Assembly: GCA_030039775.1 (NCBI GenBank)
Contig: JASHUX010000018.1
Location: forward strand, 1 to 5,885
Reading direction: 5' to 3'
Source: Alphaproteobacteria bacterium
GTDB lineage: Bacteria > Pseudomonadota > Alphaproteobacteria > ATCC43930 > CGMCC-115725
DNA: 5,885 nt
In this document: positions 1 through 5,662 of the stretch, piece after piece
How positions within the stretch are numbered: the stretch's first letter is position 1
Layout: every line of letters begins with the position of its first letter
Position numbers and translations under genes: made by a program
Notes under the pieces: model-generated
What the model was told of the DNA's origin: nothing
Database searches by the model: none
The model's input: the letters and a program-made list of their open reading frames with translations, nothing else

Positions 1-272
1 ACCGGCGCCGTGATCACGACGGTGACCAAGGTCGCGCAGGCCAGCATCGAGCGCGTGAACAACGGGTGCGCCACCAGCATGATACCAAGATGGATGATCT
101 CGGCGATCACCACGCCGGCAAACACCATGATCGCCGTCGCCTGAAGCGGGCTCACCCGGAGCAGCTGGCGCTCGAGCTTCATAACGATGGCATCGACGTG
201 ACGCAGTCCTGCGGGCAGTTCCGGCAACTCGGCGGTCGTCATTTGGACAGACATGATGTGGGAAGGTGCCAT
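1..272 (-). CDS. N-terminal part of an integral membrane protein, possibly a sensor or signalling protein (truncated at window edge)
   Basis: Only the first 90 codons and two bases are present; the rest lies beyond the left edge. The translation starts MAPSHIMSVQMTT, has a soluble N-terminus of about 40 residues with a charged stretch (KLERQLLR, residues 32-39), then a likely membrane helix at about residues 44-67. A short loop (HPLFTRS, 69-75) leads into a second hydrophobic stretch from residue 76 to the cut. Two closely spaced helices at the N-terminus resemble the membrane module of some histidine kinases and diguanylate cyclases, but no catalytic domain is visible, so that role is inference. 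An in-frame TAG at 293-291 means 272 is the most upstream start. ATGs at 254 and 242 are equally possible because none of the three has a Shine-Dalgarno sequence. The gene follows the methyltransferase after 59 bp. Confidence 0.6.
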   Translation of the reverse strand, partial: MAPSHIMSVQMTTAELPELPAGLRHVDAIVMKLERQLLRVSPLQATAIMVFAGVVIAEIIHLGIMLVAHPLFTRSMLACATLVTVVITAP

Positions 273-274
273 GA

Positions 275-299
275 CTTGGTTAACGCACGACTAACCAAG
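275..299. repeat. Perfect 8-bp inverted repeat upstream of the membrane-protein gene
   Basis: CTTGGTTA (275-282) is followed nine bases later by its exact reverse complement TAACCAAG (292-299). The dyad lies in the 59-bp gap between the methyltransferase stop and the membrane-protein start. No T-run follows on either strand, so it does not look like an intrinsic terminator. A protein-binding operator is the simplest reading. It overlaps the CtrA-like match at 279-294. Confidence 0.75.
279..294 (-). promoter_or_regulatory. CtrA-like box (TTAG-N7-TTAAC)
   Basis: Read on the minus strand, 294-279 is TTAG, seven bases, then TTAAC. This matches the published CtrA consensus TTAA-N7-TTAAC at all but one position. 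It sits 7 to 22 bases upstream of the 272 ATG, or 25 to 40 bases upstream of the 254 ATG. The second placement would fit a -35-proximal operator better and slightly favours the downstream start. CtrA is the alphaproteobacterial cell-cycle and motility response regulator. Binding here is inferred from the motif alone. Confidence 0.35.
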
Positions 300-331
300 G
301 AAACTTTTGCAATTTTGCGCGAATATTGAGG

Positions 332-1285
332 TTAGTCGCGCCGCAACCAAAGAGAGGCGAGATTGGGCGCCAGCGCGAACGACCAGGGGCCGAGTAGCTG
401 CGCCAGAAAGACTTGCATCGCGTGCTGACCGGCGCGCGGCGCGTCCCGCCACCGCCGAACCTGCTTCGGCCCGTAGGGCATATAGTGCGGGTAAAAGCGG
501 CTGTATTCATCTCGCGTGGCAAACGTTTGATAGCTGCTGACGGGCCGGAATTTCTCCCTCAGCGGCGCCAGATCCCACGGCATGAGGAAGTGATTGTTGC
601 GATCGAGGGCTTCGCGGCCCGCGGCTTTGGCATAGGGCCGGCGCAGCGCGGACGGCAGCCAATGGGCGAACGGCAGCTCGGTATCGTGCGCGATCACGGG
701 AAAGAGCCGGTTCGGCGTGGTCAGCACCACCGCCCGCCGCGCGATGCGCGCCATGTTGCGCAAGGAGTCGCCGATACCGTCGCGGCCGACGTGCTCCAGC
801 GTTTCGATGCTGGCGAAAACATCGATGCCGTCGTCGTCGAGCGCGATGTCCTGAAGACGTTCCCTAAGGAAGCTGCACCGCTGCTCGACGCCGATACGGC
901 GCGCGATCGTTCGGGCCGCATCGAGCCGGCGCTCGTCCATCTCCACCAACACGGCGTGACTGCCGCCGGCGAGTAGATAGGCGAAAGCGAGCCAGCCGAA
1001 GCCGGACGCGCAATCGAGCAAGGACGCCGTGCCGATATCGACGTGGCGCGACAGCGGCGTGACGAAGCGGCGCCGCATGTAATCGAGCGTCAGTTCGATA
1101 TCGAGGTCGCGATAGATGCTGTCGTCGTAATCCCGCAGGTATTCGATCTCGGCGATGGCCTTGAGCGTGTCGTCGTCGAGCAACGCGACGCCCGCGTGTT
1201 CGCCGGGCGCGCGCGCGACATAGGTCAGCGGTGCGCCGATATCAGCGGACGGCATGGGATTCGGCGTGGGTCGATGCGAGCGCAT
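332..1285 (-). CDS. Class I SAM-dependent methyltransferase, substrate unknown
   Basis: A protein of 317 residues with a Rossmann-type methyltransferase core in its middle. Motif I is LLDCASGFG (89-97), the SAM-binding glycine loop. Motif II is VLVEMDERRLDAA (112-124), whose E115 would hold the ribose hydroxyls. Motif IV is IDVFASIETLEH (154-165), in the style of the Methyltransf_11/23 families. After it come TTPNRLFP (189-196) and HDTELPFAHWLP (200-211), a segment recurrent in methyltransferases that act on small molecules, glycans or lipids. The N-terminal 80 residues and the C-terminal 100 residues have no recognised domain. The substrate cannot be told from sequence. The ATG at 1285 gives the longest form, and the ATG at 1255 (MPSADIG) is a credible alternative; neither has a clear Shine-Dalgarno sequence. 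It lies 39 bp after tadA in the same direction, with a CtrA-like match in between, so it may have its own promoter. Confidence 0.8.
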   Translation of the reverse strand: MRSHRPTPNPMPSADIGAPLTYVARAPGEHAGVALLDDDTLKAIAEIEYLRDYDDSIYRDLDIELTLDYMRRRFVTPLSRHVDIGTASLLDCASGFGWLAFAYLLAGGSHAVLVEMDERRLDAARTIARRIGVEQRCSFLRERLQDIALDDDGIDVFASIETLEHVGRDGIGDSLRNMARIARRAVVLTTPNRLFPVIAHDTELPFAHWLPSALRRPYAKAAGREALDRNNHFLMPWDLAPLREKFRPVSSYQTFATRDEYSRFYPHYMPYGPKQVRRWRDAPRAGQHAMQVFLAQLLGPWSFALAPNLASLWLRRD

Positions 1286-1312
1286 GAGCGGCGGGCATCA
1301 TCCGCCGTCAAG

Positions 1313-1328
1313 GTTAACGGCTGATTAG
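1313..1328 (-). promoter_or_regulatory. CtrA-like box (CTAA-N7-TTAAC)
   Basis: Read on the minus strand, 1328-1313 is CTAA, seven bases, then TTAAC: one mismatch from the CtrA consensus TTAA-N7-TTAAC. It overlaps the last codons and stop of tadA (TAA at 1327-1325) and ends 27 bases before the methyltransferase ATG at 1285. Its orientation relative to the downstream gene is the same as that of the site at 279-294. The motif match is seen; function is inferred. Confidence 0.3.
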
Positions 1329-1759
1329 CGGCGTTCCCGGAAGAACCCGCGCAGCAATTCGCCGGCCCGTGTTTCCTCGATGCCGCCATAGATCTCCGGC
1401 CGGTGGAGGCAGGTCGGTTGCTGGAACCAACGCGGCCCATGCTCGACCGCGCCGCCCTTCGGATCGTAGGCGCCGAAATAAAGCCGGCGCACGCGCGCCA
1501 GCGAGATCGCGGCGGCGCACATGGCGCACGGCTCGAGGGTGACATAGAGGTCGCAATCGTCGAGCCGCGCCTTCCCCGCAGCGCGCAGCGCCAGGATTTC
1601 GGCATGCGCGGTCGGATCGTTCAATTCGACGACCCGGTTGCCGAACGCCGCGACCACCCTGCCCGATGACGCCTCGACCAACAAGGCGCCGACAGGTATC
1701 TCGCCGCGCCCAGCCGCCGCCGCCGCCTGCACGATCGCCTGTTCCATAAACGAGGTCAT
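1325..1759 (-). CDS. tadA: TadA-type tRNA adenosine(34) deaminase / nucleoside deaminase
   Basis: A 144-residue zinc-dependent deaminase of the cytidine-deaminase fold. TAHAEI (50-55) supplies the zinc ligand H52 and the proton-shuttle E54. TLEPCAMC (74-81) supplies the zinc ligands C78 and C81. The order and spacing match E. coli TadA, as do NDPTAHAE upstream and a C-terminal FFRERR tail. TadA converts A34 to inosine in tRNA-Arg(ACG) and is normally essential. The segment DPKGGAVEHGPRWFQQPT (99-116) departs from E. coli TadA and resembles a variant I recall from alphaproteobacterial homologues often labelled only nucleoside deaminase, so activity on free nucleosides cannot be excluded. The start at 1759 overlaps the thioesterase stop as ATGA. 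This, with no Shine-Dalgarno sequence, suggests translational coupling. M5 is a possible alternative start. An open frame continues upstream to 2260, but that part is a shadow of the thioesterase and argG genes. Confidence 0.85.
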   Translation of the reverse strand: MTSFMEQAIVQAAAAAGRGEIPVGALLVEASSGRVVAAFGNRVVELNDPTAHAEILALRAAGKARLDDCDLYVTLEPCAMCAAAISLARVRRLYFGAYDPKGGAVEHGPRWFQQPTCLHRPEIYGGIEETRAGELLRGFFRERR

Positions 1760-2166
1760 TGGCCGTAACGCGCGCGTAGCGGCGCCGGCGGCGCGATCGG
1801 CCGGCGCGTCGACAAGCGGATGAACAGCCCGACTTGCTCCGCGCGCGCATGCACGACGTCGCCGACGGCGAATTCGGCGGCGACGTGCCATTTGACGCGC
1901 TCCATCCGCGGTACCCACATGCGCCCAACCAGCCCGGCGTCTTGTATCGTCACCGGCTTGTCGTAGGCGATATGGGTCGACAGCAGGATCGGCGCCGCGT
2001 CGTCGCGCAACGCCCGGTCGATGGGATAGATCTTGGCCATCAGCGCCAGCCGCAAATCCTCGAGCCAGCGGATAAAGACCGCGTTGTTGACGACGCCGGC
2101 GAAATCGATGTCGTAGGTGCGCGGCGGAAACGGCAGTTCGACAAACGGCTTGCCGGCAGGCGGCAT
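1756..2166 (-). CDS. Hot-dog-fold acyl-CoA thioesterase (4HBT / YbgC-like family)
   Basis: A protein of 136 residues, the usual length for single-domain 4-hydroxybenzoyl-CoA-thioesterase-like enzymes, which hydrolyse acyl-CoA or aryl-CoA to the acid and CoA in the cytosol. The signature is RTYDIDFAGVVNNAVFIRWL (16-35). D21 aligns with the catalytic D17 of Pseudomonas 4HBT (GDCDPAGIV), and G24 and the VVNN segment follow as in the family. The middle segment STHIAYDKPVTIQD (63-76) fits the following beta strands. The acyl substrate cannot be predicted. The start ATG shares its A with the last base of the argG stop (TAATG), and the gene's own TGA overlaps the tadA start, so it lies in the middle of a coupled block. 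The N-terminal ten residues carry no known motif. Confidence 0.8.
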   Translation of the reverse strand: MPPAGKPFVELPFPPRTYDIDFAGVVNNAVFIRWLEDLRLALMAKIYPIDRALRDDAAPILLSTHIAYDKPVTIQDAGLVGRMWVPRMERVKWHVAAEFAVGDVVHARAEQVGLFIRLSTRRPIAPPAPLRARYGQ

Positions 2167-3374
2167 TACTTTCGCAGCGCCTTGGCGAGGCGCAAGCGCA
2201 GCGCGTTGAGCTTGATAAAGCCGGCGGCGTCGCGCTGGTCGTAGACCCGGTCCTCTTCAAAGGTGACGTGCGCGAGGCTGTAAAGACTCTTCGGCGACTT
2301 CCGCCCGATCACGCGCGCGGAACCCTTGTAGAGCTTGAGCCGCACCATGCCCTCGACCTGTTCCTGACTTTGATCGATCGCCGCTTGCAGCATCAGCCGC
2401 TCGGGCGCGAACCAGAAACCGTTATAGACCAGCTCGGCGTAGCGCGGCATGAGCTCATCCTTTAGATGCGCGGCCTCGCGGTCGAGCGTGATGCTTTCGA
2501 CGCCGCGATGCGCGGCATGGAGGATGGCGCCGCCCGGTGTCTCGTAAACGCCGCGCGACTTCATGCCGACGAAGCGGTTCTCGACCAGATCGAGCCGGCC
2601 GACGCCGTGCTTGCCGCCGAGCTCGTTGAGTCGCGTCAACAGCGCCGCCGGCGACAGGGCCTTGCCGTCGACCGCGACCGCATCGCCGCACTTGAATTCG
2701 ATCTCGACATATTCGGGCTTGTCGGGCGCCGCTTCCGGCGCGACGGTGCGGCTATAGACGAACTCTTCCGGCTCGATCCACGGGTCCTCCAGAACTTTTC
2801 CTTCCGCCGAAATGTGCAGCAGGTTGGCATCGGTGGAGAACGGCGCCTCGCCGCGCTTGTCGCGTGGGATCGGAATCTGATGCGTCTCAGCGTATTGGAC
2901 GAGCTTGGTGCGCGAGGTCAGGTCCCATTCGCGCCACGGCGCGATCACCTTGATATCTGGCTTGAGCGCGTAATAGGCGAGTTCGAACCGCACCTGATCG
3001 TTGCCCTTGCCGGTCGCGCCATGCGCCACCGCGTCGGCGCCGACTTGCTGGGCGATCTCGATCTGGCGCTTGGCGATGAGCGGCCGCGCGATCGAGGTGC
3101 CAAGCAAATATTGACCCTCGTACAGCGCGTTGGCGCGGAACATCGGAAAGACGTAATCGCGCACGAAGGTCTCGCGCAAATCCTCGATGAAGATCTCTTT
3201 TACCCCCAACAGCTTCGCTTTCTCGCGCGCCAGACCGAGTTCTTCGCCCTGCCCGATATCGGCCGTAAAGGTCACCACGTCCGCCCGGTAGGTCTCCTGC
3301 AGCCAGCGCAGAATTACCGACGTGTCGAGACCTCCGGAGAAGGCGAGCACGATCTTTTTGACACTATCGCTCAT
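2166..3374 (-). CDS. argG: Argininosuccinate synthase
   Basis: ATP-dependent condensation of citrulline and aspartate to argininosuccinate, the penultimate step of arginine biosynthesis, in the cytosol. The protein has 402 residues, a normal length. AFSGGLDTS (11-19) is the N-type PP-loop that binds ATP pyrophosphate. [13 protein letters not shown] (89-101) and [13 protein letters not shown] (119-131) are the two conserved family blocks that bind citrulline and aspartate. The C-terminal multimerisation part reads through intact to KALRK. The start at 3374 ([15 protein letters not shown]) was chosen because it places the PP-loop at the standard distance; an in-frame ATG at 3410 adds 12 unconserved residues. 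There is no strong Shine-Dalgarno sequence. It starts 47 bp after the upstream hydrolase gene and its TAA overlaps the thioesterase ATG by one base. argH is not in view, so the pathway genes are scattered. Confidence 0.97.
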   Translation of the reverse strand: MSDSVKKIVLAFSGGLDTSVILRWLQETYRADVVTFTADIGQGEELGLAREKAKLLGVKEIFIEDLRETFVRDYVFPMFRANALYEGQYLLGTSIARPLIAKRQIEIAQQVGADAVAHGATGKGNDQVRFELAYYALKPDIKVIAPWREWDLTSRTKLVQYAETHQIPIPRDKRGEAPFSTDANLLHISAEGKVLEDPWIEPEEFVYSRTVAPEAAPDKPEYVEIEFKCGDAVAVDGKALSPAALLTRLNELGGKHGVGRLDLVENRFVGMKSRGVYETPGGAILHAAHRGVESITLDREAAHLKDELMPRYAELVYNGFWFAPERLMLQAAIDQSQEQVEGMVRLKLYKGSARVIGRKSPKSLYSLAHVTFEEDRVYDQRDAAGFIKLNALRLRLAKALRK

Positions 3375-3421
3375 GAGGCCAAGGTACAGGGCGAAGCCGC
3401 ATCGCGGCAAGCGGCCCCGGT

Positions 3422-4333
3422 TTAGGCGAGACGCGACATGATGAAGGCGCCGGCCTCGCGGATCGCCGCGCGCGCCTCAGGCAGGAAGGGGTTAAATAAA
3501 TGCCAAACATGCGGCAGGCCCGGCCACGCCTTGAATAGCACGTCGACGCCGTCGCGCCGCGCCTTCTCGACGAGCCGGAGGGAATCGTCGAGCAGCACCT
3601 CGATCGTACTGGCCTGCACGAACAGCGGCGGCAATCCTTTAAGGTCCGCATAAAGCGGGGACGCGAGCGGATGCGTCGCCGCCATCGCGCCGAGATAATG
3701 GCGCGCCGCCTTGCCGATGGCCAGACCCCAAAACATCGGGTCCTTACCATTGTTGATTTCGAACGTCGCGCCGGTGGCGGCGAGATCGGTCCACGGCGAG
3801 AACAGCACCGCGCCGCCCGGCATCGGATCGCCGCGATCGCGGAGCGTCAGGAGCGTCGCCAGCGCCAGCCCGCCGCCCGCCGAATCGCCGGCGACAATGA
3901 CCTTGCGCGCCGAGACGCCGTCCATCATCAAGCGGCGATAGCACGCCACCGCGTCGTCGATCGCGGCCGGGAACGGATATTCCGGCGCCAGCCTGTAATC
4001 GAGCGCGAACACGCGCGACTTGCTGTCCCGTGCCAGCGGGAAGGTGAGCGAGCGATAGGTCTCCGGCGAATGGAAATAGTAGCCGCCGCCATGGAGAAAC
4101 AGCACAACGCGGCCGCCAGTCGGATCGGCGGCGCGGGTGGTGTCGGGCTCGATCCATTCGCCGCGCATCGGCGGCAGCAAGAGGTCGCGCACACGCCAAC
4201 CTTTCGGCGGCTTCGGCTTCAACGCGTAACGCCGCGCGACGGTGCGAACTTTCTCGACGTCCTCGGTATTCTGCGAAACCGGTCGGACGCGCCACCGCAT
4301 GAACGCTTTCAGGAGGGCATTCTGCCAACTCAT
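3422..4333 (-). CDS. Alpha/beta hydrolase, HSL (bacterial family IV) esterase-like
   Basis: A 303-residue alpha/beta-hydrolase fold-3 enzyme predicted to hydrolyse carboxyl esters. HGGG (81-84) forms the oxyanion hole. [12 protein letters not shown] (112-123) is the conserved block after it. GDSAGGG (149-155) carries the nucleophile S151. The C-terminal histidine is probably H275 in LPHVWHLF (273-280). The acid lies in STIEVLLDD (242-250): the Asp of the more usual DPL motif is replaced by E245, as I recall for other members with an EVLLDD segment, so the acid could be E245 or a nearby Asp. No signal peptide is apparent, so it is probably cytosolic; the first 20 residues are basic and amphipathic. 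It heads the minus-strand gene series and is divergent from the binding-protein gene across 119 bp. GAGGGA lies almost against the ATG, too close for an ideal ribosome site. It may be cotranscribed with argG, though no functional link to arginine synthesis is evident. Confidence 0.88.
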   Translation of the reverse strand: MSWQNALLKAFMRWRVRPVSQNTEDVEKVRTVARRYALKPKPPKGWRVRDLLLPPMRGEWIEPDTTRAADPTGGRVVLFLHGGGYYFHSPETYRSLTFPLARDSKSRVFALDYRLAPEYPFPAAIDDAVACYRRLMMDGVSARKVIVAGDSAGGGLALATLLTLRDRGDPMPGGAVLFSPWTDLAATGATFEINNGKDPMFWGLAIGKAARHYLGAMAATHPLASPLYADLKGLPPLFVQASTIEVLLDDSLRLVEKARRDGVDVLFKAWPGLPHVWHLFNPFLPEARAAIREAGAFIMSRLA

Positions 4334-4370
4334 TCCCTCACGCTAGGGTGAGTCGCGGCGTTGGCAAACC

Positions 4371-4388
4371 GCACATGCCGCGATGTGC
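4371..4388. repeat. 18-bp inverted repeat in the divergent promoter region (candidate operator)
   Basis: GCACAT (4371-4376) and its exact reverse complement ATGTGC (4383-4388) flank a six-base GC-only spacer. The element lies between the divergent hydrolase and binding-protein genes, 10 bp upstream of the -35 hexamer proposed for the latter. Size and placement suit a dimeric regulator such as a TetR-, GntR- or MarR-type repressor. No regulator gene is in the window. A second, weaker dyad (CTCAC 4337-4341 / GTGAG 4348-4352) sits close to the hydrolase start. Confidence 0.45.
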
Positions 4389-4397
4389 AATGCGCGT

Positions 4398-4426
4398 TTG
4401 ACGCTGGCACGGCGTCGGGAAATGAT
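4398..4426 (+). promoter_or_regulatory. Candidate sigma70-type promoter for the binding-protein gene
   Basis: TTGACG (4398-4403) matches five of six bases of the -35 consensus. After exactly 17 bases, AATGAT (4421-4426) matches four of six bases of the -10 consensus. Transcription would start near 4433, leaving a short leader of about 20 bases that includes the Shine-Dalgarno sequence. The hexamers are seen; promoter activity is inferred, and GC-rich alphaproteobacteria tolerate divergent hexamers. Confidence 0.4.
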
Positions 4427-4441
4427 CGGCCCGCGAAGATT

Positions 4442-4447
4442 GGGAGG
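4442..4447 (+). promoter_or_regulatory. Strong Shine-Dalgarno sequence of the binding-protein gene
   Basis: GGGAGG lies five bases before the ATG at 4453, near-ideal complementarity and spacing to the 16S rRNA 3' end. It fixes the start of the binding protein. It is the only strong ribosome-binding site seen among the starts in this window, fitting a highly expressed periplasmic protein. Confidence 0.85.
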
Positions 4448-4452
4448 AAACG

Positions 4453-5661
4453 ATGCACCGTTCGATTGGCGCCGCCGCGGCCGTCTTGGCCGCCGCCGCA
4501 TTGTTGGCTGCGCCGGCGCTGGCGCAACAGAAATATGGACCCGGGGTCACCGACACGTCGATCAAGATCGGCCAGACACAGCCTTATAGCGGCTTCGGTT
4601 CGGCCTATTCGACCATCGGCAAGGCCAGCGCCGCCTATTTCGCGATGGTCAACGACCAAGGCGGCATCAACGGCCGCAAGATCGATTTCCTGTCCTGGGA
4701 CGACGGCTTCAATCCCGGCAAGACGGTCGAGCAGACGCGCAAGCTGGTCGAGCAGGAGAACGTGCTCCTGATGTTCGACAGCGTCGGCACGCCGACCAAT
4801 CTCGCGGTGCAGAAATTTCTGAACCAGAAAGGCATCCCGCAGCTCTTCGCCGGTTCGGGCGCGACACGCTGGGCCGATCCGCAACATTTTCCCTGGACCA
4901 TCGGCTGGCAGCCGGCCTATCGCACCGAAGGCCGCGTCCTGGGCCGTTACATCCTCGAGGCCAAGCCCAACGGCAAGATCGGCGCGCTCTATCAGGACGA
5001 CGATTACGGCCACGATTATCTCAACGGCATGCGCGACGTGCTCGGCGACAAGACCGACAAGATGTTGGTTGCGCGCCAGACTTACGCACCGACCGACCCG
5101 ACCATCGATTCCCAAATGGTGTTCCTGCATGCCTCGGGCGCCGACGTTTTCTTCGACATTTCACAACCGAAATTCACTGCGATGGCGATCCGCAAATCGT
5201 ACGATCTGGGCTGGCGGCCGCTGCACCTGGTCAATTCGGTTTCGACGTCGGTGGACCAGGTGTTGCGTCCGGCCGGCCTCGACAAATCGACGGGGTTGAC
5301 CGCCGCGATCTATCAGAAAGACCCGACCGACCCCGCGTGGAAAGGCGATGCCGGCCTCGCCGCTTATGTCGCCTTCATGAAAAAATACGATCCGGCAGGG
5401 AAGCCGGAAGACGGGCTCAACGTCTACGGCTATTCGGTGGCGCAGACGTTGGTCGCGGTGCTGAAACAATGCGGCGACGATCTGACCCGCGAGAACGTGA
5501 TGAAGCAGGCGACGAACCTCCGCGTCCAGTTGCCGATGCTGCTGCCGGGCGTCGTGATCTCCACCAGCCCGACCGACTACCGCGTCATCAAGGACATGCA
5601 ACTGGGCCGGTTCAACGGCACCATGTGGCAGCGCTTCGGCGGAATCGTCTCGGGCGGGTGA
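4453..5661 (+). CDS. Periplasmic ABC-transporter substrate-binding protein, branched-chain amino acid (LivK-like) family
   Basis: A 402-residue type I periplasmic binding protein (Peripla_BP_6 family). Residues 1-24 form a Sec signal peptide: MHRS, a long alanine/leucine core, then ALA before QQ at 25-26. No lipobox cysteine is present, so the mature protein should be soluble in the periplasm. The mature N-terminus, GVTDTSIKIGQTQPYSGFGS (31-50), is the usual first strand and ligand loop. NDQGGINGRKI (67-77), VGTPTNLAVQKFLNQKGIPQ (111-130), FAGSGAT (132-138) and YQDDDYGHDYLNG (180-192) are the typical family blocks lining the cleft. Such proteins deliver amino acids, amides, aromatic acids or other small acids to LivHMGF-type importers; the ligand here cannot be read from sequence. 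No permease or ATPase gene is in view, so it appears orphan locally. It is divergent from an esterase gene and converges on a dienelactone-hydrolase-family gene, one base away. Confidence 0.93.
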   Translation: MHRSIGAAAAVLAAAALLAAPALAQQKYGPGVTDTSIKIGQTQPYSGFGSAYSTIGKASAAYFAMVNDQGGINGRKIDFLSWDDGFNPGKTVEQTRKLVEQENVLLMFDSVGTPTNLAVQKFLNQKGIPQLFAGSGATRWADPQHFPWTIGWQPAYRTEGRVLGRYILEAKPNGKIGALYQDDDYGHDYLNGMRDVLGDKTDKMLVARQTYAPTDPTIDSQMVFLHASGADVFFDISQPKFTAMAIRKSYDLGWRPLHLVNSVSTSVDQVLRPAGLDKSTGLTAAIYQKDPTDPAWKGDAGLAAYVAFMKKYDPAGKPEDGLNVYGYSVAQTLVAVLKQCGDDLTRENVMKQATNLRVQLPMLLPGVVISTSPTDYRVIKDMQLGRFNGTMWQRFGGIVSGG

Positions 5662-5662
5662 G

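Noticed and set aside
305..318. Short direct repeat TTTTGC-AA-TTTTGC in the gap before the membrane-protein gene
   Set aside because: Two six-base copies in an AT-rich patch are too short and too few to call a functional repeat.
413..976. Plus-strand open frame of 187 codons opposite the methyltransferase
   Set aside because: Antisense to a gene with clear SAM-binding motifs; composition is typical of GC-rich shadow frames.
1325..2260. Minus-strand open frame of 311 codons, looking like a long N-terminal fusion to the deaminase
   Set aside because: The first 167 codons are an arginine/alanine-rich shadow of the argG end and the thioesterase gene. The deaminase homology begins only at the ATG at 1759, which forms an ATGA overlap.
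3375..3421. Possible hairpin terminator or promoter element between the hydrolase and argG
   Set aside because: A GCCGC/GCGGC pairing with a 10-base loop exists but has no T-run, and such pairings are common at this GC content.
2466..3425. Long plus-strand open frame of about 319 codons opposite argG
   Set aside because: It is antisense to a clearly recognised argG, shows no domain or ribosome site, and long antisense frames are expected in GC-rich DNA.
4405..4419. Possible sigma54 promoter (TGGCACGG followed by CGGG)
   Set aside because: The -24 half resembles consensus, but the invariant GC at -12 is GG here, so the match fails.
4330..5130. Minus-strand open frame of 266 codons opposite the binding-protein gene
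   Set aside because: No recognisable motif; it lies antisense to a gene with a signal peptide, family blocks and a strong ribosome site.
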